DNA of 64,000 nucleotides from Hamiltosporidium tvaerminnensis (taxonomy: Eukaryota > Microsporidia > Dubosqiidae). The DNA lies in assembly GCA_022605425.2 (NCBI GenBank), contig JAKIMF020000013.1, positions 434,001 to 498,000 of the forward strand, read 5' to 3'. Of the stretch, positions 59,509 to 64,000 are shown piece by piece; the first letter of the stretch is position 1; every line of letters starts with the position of its first letter. The notes under the pieces were generated by a model. The model had not been told where the DNA came from. It ran no database searches and saw only the letters and a program-made list of their open reading frames with translations. Both the position numbers and the translations under genes were made by a program.

Positions 59509-59919
59509 GTGATGACCTGGGACGGTATTGTGACAAAATACCATAAATCTCATCTTAAAAGACTAGAAATACCCATGAATGTAGAGGCATACATTCAGTC
59601 TATAGTACTTAAAAAGACAGTCGAAACTATTTCCTTTGATCGACGAAGAGGACTTGAGTCAGGACTAAATGCCGAAGAGAGCTGGGAGAGAGCGTCAATG
59701 GGTGCTATTATGAGATCAGAGATGCATGAGGAACCAATACCCCCTTTAAAAGAAGCGAAAACAGAGGAAGATGGTGCCAAAAATTTTAAACCAAAATATA
59801 AAGCCCCGTTTATTTTACAAGGAGGAACCACTTTAGAGGAACCGACCAATAACATAAATGAAGAGTCGGATTTGGAAGAAGAGACAATAGTGGTTAAAGA
59901 GGTAGAAGAAAACATATAA
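59509..59919 (+). pseudogene. C-terminal tail of the retrotransposon protein, copy D
   Basis: 136 codons continuing the same frame as the endonuclease block: MTWDGIVTKYHKSHLKRLEI, ETISFDRRRGLESGLNAEE, then an acidic proline-containing end (TTLEEPTNNINEESDLEEE) and a stop at 59917-59919. The final ~45 codons plus the 3' tail are what survives in scraps E, F and G. Confidence 0.78.
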
Positions 59920-59955
59920 AAATGGGAAAAAATATGTTAACCCAGAATTTTATAT

Positions 59956-60407
59956 GATAAAAATAGTTTAATAATATTTAAACATTAATTTAATTCTATG
60001 ATTATTCTAAATATAGTTTAATGTAAGCAATACAAGAGAACTATAAATAGTATTTTAGATATCTATTTTAAATATTCTAAATATAATTTAATGAGCCAAT
60101 ACAAGGAAGTATAAATAATAATTTAAAGATTATTTTGAATATTAGAAAGATAATCTAGATTATGTTCAATGAGCCAATACAAGAGAAGTAATTTATTTAA
60201 TATTATTGTAAATATTTTAAAGATAATCTAAATATATATTTTCTATTTAGTTAGTAAAAGATACTAAGATTACTAATTTTTAGACTGCAAAAGGTAATAA
60301 TAATATTTTTCAAACTCAGTAGAAGAAACCAAATTACTAATTTATATCTTTAAATAGATAGTCTAACATTTAATTTTTTTTCTTAATTTTCTTTATTTTC
60401 TAAAATA
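59956..60407. repeat. ~75-bp imperfect tandem repeat upstream of the coiled-coil gene
   Basis: Three imperfect units, at about 60010, 60082 and 60158, share TTTAATGAGCCAATACAAGA and a following AAGTATAAATAAT block. Unit spacing is 72-77 bases. The remaining ~170 bases up to the gene start are T-rich and featureless. Confidence 0.65.
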
Positions 60408-60413
60408 GTGAAT

Positions 60414-60416
60414 CCC
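60414..60416 (+). promoter_or_regulatory. CCC-type start-site signal
   Basis: CCC lies three bases before the ATG at 60420. It selects that ATG over the in-frame GTG at 60408. Confidence 0.45.
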
Positions 60417-60419
60417 TCT

Positions 60420-62537
60420 ATGGAAAATTCATTTTCTTTACATTTGAATCCTATATCAGTTACAACACTTAAAAAATATGAAGAACAACTTGAAGCATTG
60501 AAAGCAGAAAACTTTTCTTTAAAACACCAACTAAGTCAGTATTTTTCTGACTCTTCCGCTACAAAAATTCTTCAGGATGCACAACTTTCTCTAAAAATAT
60601 TGGAAGGTGAAAAAGAAGATTTAAAAAAACAATTAGAAAATCTCAAAGCGCAAAATTTACAAGAAACTGAAAATTTTAATAATTTAAATTCGAGTAACGA
60701 AAAACTTAGAAAGGACAATCTTGAGCTTTCAGAGTATATTGTGGAATTACGGCGACAATTATCAGGAAATGATTTGAGTAAAAATGATTTACAAAATAAA
60801 TTTATTCAAGAAATTGAAAAATGCAAAAATGAAAATTTTTGTTTAAAAGAAAATTATGATATCAAAGTGAAAGAGCTTAATAATTATTTTTGTAATCAGC
60901 AAAAGAAATACCAAGAAGAAATTGTGTCGTTGAAAAATAAATATGAAGAGCGAGTTGGAGAATTTAATAATCAGATGAGTTCTATGCAACAGGTTAATCA
61001 GAAGTTGAATAATGAATTGAATGGACTTTTTAGTGAAAAGAAATTTTTAGGCGAACAAAAAAATGAAATTGAAAAAAAATTTGAAATTATAAAAAATGAA
61101 AATGAAAAACTCAGAATAAATTTAAATGAAAATCAAAATAAATTTCAAAATCTGCAAGAAAATATTGAAAAAAATAAAGAAAGAAATTTATTTTTTGAAC
61201 AAGAAAATGAATCTTTGAAAAGGTTAAATAAAAATTTATCTGAAGATTTAAAAATTTTACAAAATGAATTTGATAATTATAAGAGAAATACTGAAGAATC
61301 TTATAAAAAAATGAATGAAGAATATAAAATTTTACAAAATGAATTTGATAATTACAAAAGAAATACTGGAGAATCTTATAAAAAAATGAATGAGGAATAT
61401 AAAATTTTACAAAATCAATACGAATTTATATTAAATAATAAAAACAGTGGAGAGATTAAAGCAAACAAAATGTATTTGGAAAATCAAAATTTAAAATTGG
61501 AATCTAAAAAATTATTGGAAAAAAATATTGAATTAGAAAAACAAACTGAAAGATTCAAGAAGGGTTACGAAGAACTTGAAAATACACACGAGATATTAAA
61601 AATAGAAAATATAAAACTTTCTTCTGCTTTAGAAACCTTAAATAACGATTTAGAAAAAACAAAAAATTATTATAACGAACTTGAAAATAAATTTAATCAA
61701 AATAAAAATTTAAATGAAGATTTTTATTTGAAATACAAAAATTTTTTTAATTCAGTTGTTTTTATTTTAAATGAAATAGAAAATTGGGTAAAAAATGTGG
61801 AAATAAAAATTGATGGATTTAAAAAAGAAAAAATATCAAATTTAAATAAATTTAATTCTAAGTTGAATACTGCATATAAAGATTGTGAAAGAAGAATACA
61901 AGAAATGAGAAATAGTTTTGAACAGAGAAATAAAGAAAATGAAATTAAAAATGATAAAAATATAAAAGAAATGAAAGAAAGAAGCAATGAAGAAATAAAA
62001 AAAATAAAAGAAGAATTTAATTTATTTAATTTGACACTTCAAGAACAAATTCGAATTTTAGAAAATAATTTAAAATTGGATGAAGAAAATATAAAATTTT
62101 TAAAAAAATTTGAATGCCGCGAAAAAGATCTCAAAACGATTGTAAATGTGTTTAGGAAATCGTATACAGAGCTTTGTTCAAAAATAGGAATTCTAGAGAA
62201 AGAACTTGGAGAAGTCACATATTTTCAAGAAAATACAAGAAACTTAAATCATAAAAAAATTTTAGAAATGGCAGAAATGTTTTCAAAAGAAATAGCAGAA
62301 GGAAAAGAACAAATAATTAAATGTAATGATTATTTAAAAAAGAAAAATAAAGAAATTAAAGAAATAAAACTTGAATTACGAAATTGTAATTCCAAAATTG
62401 AAAAAATTGAATTGAAATCACAAAAATACAAAATTGAAAAAGAAAAAGCTTTAAATTCTTATAATAGTATTTTTCAAAAGTTAAAAGATAAAGAAAATTT
62501 TATTAAAAAATTAGAAATGAAATTATATTCTCATTAA
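60420..62537 (+). CDS. long coiled-coil protein
   Basis: 705 residues, almost entirely heptad-patterned and rich in E, K, N, L and Q from about residue 15 to the end. A short non-helical N-terminus (MENSFSLHLNPISVTTLKKY) comes first. Around residues 279-328 a 25-residue unit (ILQNEFDNYKRNT + EESYKKMNEEYK) is tandemly repeated twice and begins a third time. A short hydrophobic patch near residue 445 (NFFNSVVFILNEI) is too brief for a membrane span. No ATPase, motor or kinase domain, so it is not an SMC or kinesin. The CCC just before 60420 supports this start; the frame is open 12 bases further upstream from a GTG. Inference: a structural or scaffold protein (spindle pole, vesicle tether or cytoskeletal); no orthologue recognised. 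Coiled-coil composition makes similarity searches prone to false hits. Confidence 0.82.
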   Translation: MENSFSLHLNPISVTTLKKYEEQLEALKAENFSLKHQLSQYFSDSSATKILQDAQLSLKILEGEKEDLKKQLENLKAQNLQETENFNNLNSSNEKLRKDNLELSEYIVELRRQLSGNDLSKNDLQNKFIQEIEKCKNENFCLKENYDIKVKELNNYFCNQQKKYQEEIVSLKNKYEERVGEFNNQMSSMQQVNQKLNNELNGLFSEKKFLGEQKNEIEKKFEIIKNENEKLRINLNENQNKFQNLQENIEKNKERNLFFEQENESLKRLNKNLSEDLKILQNEFDNYKRNTEESYKKMNEEYKILQNEFDNYKRNTGESYKKMNEEYKILQNQYEFILNNKNSGEIKANKMYLENQNLKLESKKLLEKNIELEKQTERFKKGYEELENTHEILKIENIKLSSALETLNNDLEKTKNYYNELENKFNQNKNLNEDFYLKYKNFFNSVVFILNEIENWVKNVEIKIDGFKKEKISNLNKFNSKLNTAYKDCERRIQEMRNSFEQRNKENEIKNDKNIKEMKERSNEEIKKIKEEFNLFNLTLQEQIRILENNLKLDEENIKFLKKFECREKDLKTIVNVFRKSYTELCSKIGILEKELGEVTYFQENTRNLNHKKILEMAEMFSKEIAEGKEQIIKCNDYLKKKNKEIKEIKLELRNCNSKIEKIELKSQKYKIEKEKALNSYNSIFQKLKDKENFIKKLEMKLYSH

Positions 62538-63124
62538 AGTTAACCTGTTTATACATTTAAATGATTTTTAAGTTTTTTTATTTTAAATAAATTAATTGAG
62601 AGTTTAAGAAAATAAATATTTTATACATTTAAATGATTTTTAAGTTTTTTTTATCTTTATTAAATTTATTTACTCTGGTAGAACTTTTTTTTGAATGATT
62701 ATAAATTAGAAGATTGGAAAATATAAATAATAAAGGAGTATAAAAAAAGTAATGAAAGAATATAAAAAAAGTAATAAAAGAATATAAAAAAATATAAAAA
62801 AAGTAATAAAAGAATATAAAAAAAGTAATGAAAGAATATTAAAAAAGAAATAAAAGAATATAAAAAAAGAAATAAAAGAAGATTATGAAACAGGTCTTTA
62901 ATGTTAAACTTAAAAGATTCGACCCTTAGTTTTGATTATTATAGCAAGTTAATTTAAATAAAAATGTAGAGATTAGAATTTTTTGATTCTATTTTATACA
63001 GGAATTTAAATAAATTAGAAGATTCGAATTCTTGTTAAAATTTAAATAGAAATTTGGATGAAAATGAAAATTAATAGTTAGAACCTTTTTTTTATTAAGT
63101 AGGAATTCTGAGGAACAAAATGTT
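62538..63124. repeat. AT-rich intergenic region with short tandem repeats
   Basis: A ~30-base direct repeat (TATACATTTAAATGATTTTT) occurs at 62551 and 62621. A ~22-base array (AGAATATAAAAAAAGTAATA) fills 62735-62882 with about six imperfect units. It lies between the convergent 3' ends of the coiled-coil gene and Nep1. Confidence 0.7.
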
Positions 63125-63718
63125 TTAAAATATTTGAAGTAATTCTTCAAATAAATGACATATCTTAGAAACTGTGACAGAAGCAGAAAGAGAATAATCA
63201 GATATTTTAAGAAGAAATTCTGCAAATTCAAAATCGTCTTTTCCTGATGGTATGGCTTTTACAAAGAAACAATATCCATTTTCTAATTTATCAATAATTT
63301 TATCTTTTTCAAGTTGTTTCCCATGTTGACTCAATCCTATCTTAATAATATTTGGCTGTAAATATTCAGTTACTGGATTTTTAATAACTTTCAATAAAAT
63401 TTTACCATTTTCTGATTTTATTTTCATTCTTTTTAAAAGTTCATCCATAAGTCCGTTAAATCTATTTAATGATCTTGGAATACGTATCTCAGAATTTACA
63501 TCAATTAATACATTTTGTACAGTTTTTATATAAATTTTTAATTTGCCCGCTTTATTTAATGGACTGTCAAGTAAAGATAAGAGACATTGATGTGTTATAT
63601 CACTTCTATTGTTGATTCTATCTTCATTGTTTTTAATACTTGCTTTTGTATTTTTCTTTTGTTTGTTTTTTCTACTCACAAAATGTGCATCTTCTAATAC
63701 AAAAATTATTTTTTCCAT
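63125..63718 (-). CDS. NEP1: 18S rRNA pseudouridine N1-methyltransferase Nep1/Emg1
   Basis: Nep1 is a SPOUT-class methyltransferase that modifies a hypermodified pseudouridine of small-subunit rRNA and is needed for 40S assembly in the nucleolus (family knowledge). The 197-residue protein carries the diagnostic blocks in order: LLDSPLNKAGKLKIYIKTVQ and NVLIDVNSEIRIPRSLNRF (N-terminal half), GLMDELLKRMKI, LLKVIKNPVTEYL, and the C-terminal KISDYSLSASVTVSKICHLF, i.e. the trefoil-knot end that binds S-adenosylmethionine. Human and yeast proteins are 244-252 residues; the difference is mainly in the N-terminus and loops, typical of microsporidian shortening. CCC lies 15 bases before the ATG (GGG at 63733-63735 on the plus strand). 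The gene immediately follows the stop codon of an upstream open frame (TAA-ATG, no spacer). Confidence 0.92.
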   Translation of the reverse strand: MEKIIFVLEDAHFVSRKNKQKKNTKASIKNNEDRINNRSDITHQCLLSLLDSPLNKAGKLKIYIKTVQNVLIDVNSEIRIPRSLNRFNGLMDELLKRMKIKSENGKILLKVIKNPVTEYLQPNIIKIGLSQHGKQLEKDKIIDKLENGYCFFVKAIPSGKDDFEFAEFLLKISDYSLSASVTVSKICHLFEELLQIF

Positions 63719-64000
63719 TTATATCTTCTCAAGGGAAAACTTTTTTTTATTTTCTATTTTTTTTCCGTTGAATTTTTTTTTTAATATTTCGATGACTTTA
63801 AAATCTGTAATTTTATATTCTTTTATTTTCATTGGCTTCTGGCTTCTGGCTTCTGGCTTCTGGCTTCTGGCTTCTGGCTTCTGGCTTCTGGCTTCTGGCT
63901 TCTGGCTTCTGGCTTCTGGCTTCTGGCTTCTGGCTTCTGGCTTCTGTCTTCTGGCTTCTGGCTTCTGGCTTCTGGCTTCTGGCTTCTTTCTTCTGTCTTC
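63719..64000 (-). CDS. partial open frame with heptapeptide repeats, ending at the Nep1 start
   Basis: Open from the window edge to a TAA at 63721-63719. The first ~56 codons translate the 7-bp array as repeated EARSQKP; then MKIKEYKITDFKVIEIL and GKKIENKKKFSLEKI follow, without a break. A 7-bp unit lacking stops is open in every frame, so the repeat part proves nothing. The 37-codon unique part has a protein-like mixture of residues and ends exactly before the Nep1 ATG. It could be the 3' end of a real gene, in which case Nep1's start-site signal lies inside its coding region, or a chance frame. Confidence 0.35.
   Translation of the reverse strand, partial: EDRRKKPEARSQKPEARRQKPEARSQKPEARSQKPEARSQKPEARSQKPEARSQKPMKIKEYKITDFKVIEILKKKFNGKKIENKKKFSLEKI
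63833..64000 (+). repeat. 7-bp tandem repeat (TTCTGGC)n
   Basis: About 24 units fill the last 168 bases and probably continue past the window. Nearly perfect apart from a few variants (CTGTCTT, CTTTCTT) near the right end. Its GC content contrasts sharply with the surroundings. Confidence 0.95.

Larger units (their letters stand above)
58190..59955 (+). mobile_element. R4/Dong-like retrotransposon copy D (5'-truncated)
   Basis: This starts within RT motif C (LLFIDDLKLLAKDSS) and reaches the true 3' end (AACCCAGAATTTTATATGAT). It is the only copy whose endonuclease and C-terminal tail are open over the stretch where A, B and C are riddled with stops, so it represents a better-preserved lineage. 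It still has breaks: a stop after GTLL, a frame change near 58580, a stop within KNEV-IRNN, and others. Confidence 0.92.

Noticed and set aside
63833-64000. Telomeric repeat
   Set aside because: The TTCTGGC unit does not resemble TTAGG/TTAGGG-type telomeres, and the array begins right beside a housekeeping gene. It is treated as an ordinary minisatellite.

Overview
The window looks like a gene-poor, very AT-rich, repeat-filled stretch of a eukaryotic nuclear genome, most likely a microsporidian with an expanded genome. This is an inference. It rests on compact intron-free genes (a short Nep1/Emg1 and a short Hop2), CCC tracts just upstream of several start codons (a known microsporidian start-site signal), long secreted or low-complexity orphan proteins, and an R4/Dong-like non-LTR retrotransposon. 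Genera with bloated AT-rich genomes, such as Hamiltosporidium or Edhazardia, would fit, but the species cannot be fixed from sequence alone.

Genes that look intact: a small secreted acidic protein (4095-4403, +), a small secreted basic-tailed protein (8259-8720, +), a 1542-residue membrane-anchored orphan (12093-16721, -), meiotic recombination factor Hop2 (54714-55343, -), a 705-residue coiled-coil protein (60420-62537, +) and the ribosome-biogenesis methyltransferase Nep1 (63125-63718, -). An open frame with 7-residue repeats enters from the right edge and stops immediately before the Nep1 start. A protein-kinase-like gene at 47818-48831 (-) is broken by frameshifts.

The rest is mostly mobile DNA. 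(1) 'Rep-A' is a ~730-bp family without terminal inverted repeats: ten copies or remnants, two of them with convincing target-site duplications (14 bp and 10 bp), one with its 5' head amplified as five 73-bp tandem units. (2) 'Rep-B' is a ~230-bp family (four copies) that shares the Rep-A head. (3) An R4/Dong-like retrotransposon with a C-terminal CCHC plus restriction-like endonuclease has two full-length copies (36950-40722, 49885-53655), two truncated copies (20054-21660, 58190-59955) and three 3'-end scraps. (4) A DD39D, plant-type mariner-like pseudogene with terminal inverted repeats lies at 34181-35931. (5) An IS630/Tc1-type DD34E pseudogene lies at 44577-46072, and a solo terminal repeat of it at 49775-49876. 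(6) A tRNA-derived SINE lies at 30326-30548 with a perfect 12-bp target-site duplication. (7) 'Rep-C' is a ~1.7-kb duplicated block (21905-23705 and 31190-32955) with a highly conserved ~550-bp part and paired G-rich/C-rich tracts.

Layout: 1-11.6 kb has two small secreted-protein genes among Rep-A/Rep-B copies. 12-16.7 kb is the giant gene. 17-23.7 kb is microsatellite, Rep-A, RT copy A and Rep-C. 23.7-30.3 kb is a long desert. 30.3-36 kb has the SINE, Rep-C copy 2, Rep-A and mariner. 37-46.6 kb has RT copy B, Rep-A remnants and IS630. 47.8-48.8 kb is the broken kinase. 49.8-53.7 kb is RT copy C. 54-64 kb is the most gene-dense part (Hop2, coiled coil, Nep1), interrupted by Rep-A, Rep-B and RT copy D. 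No operon-like organisation is visible.
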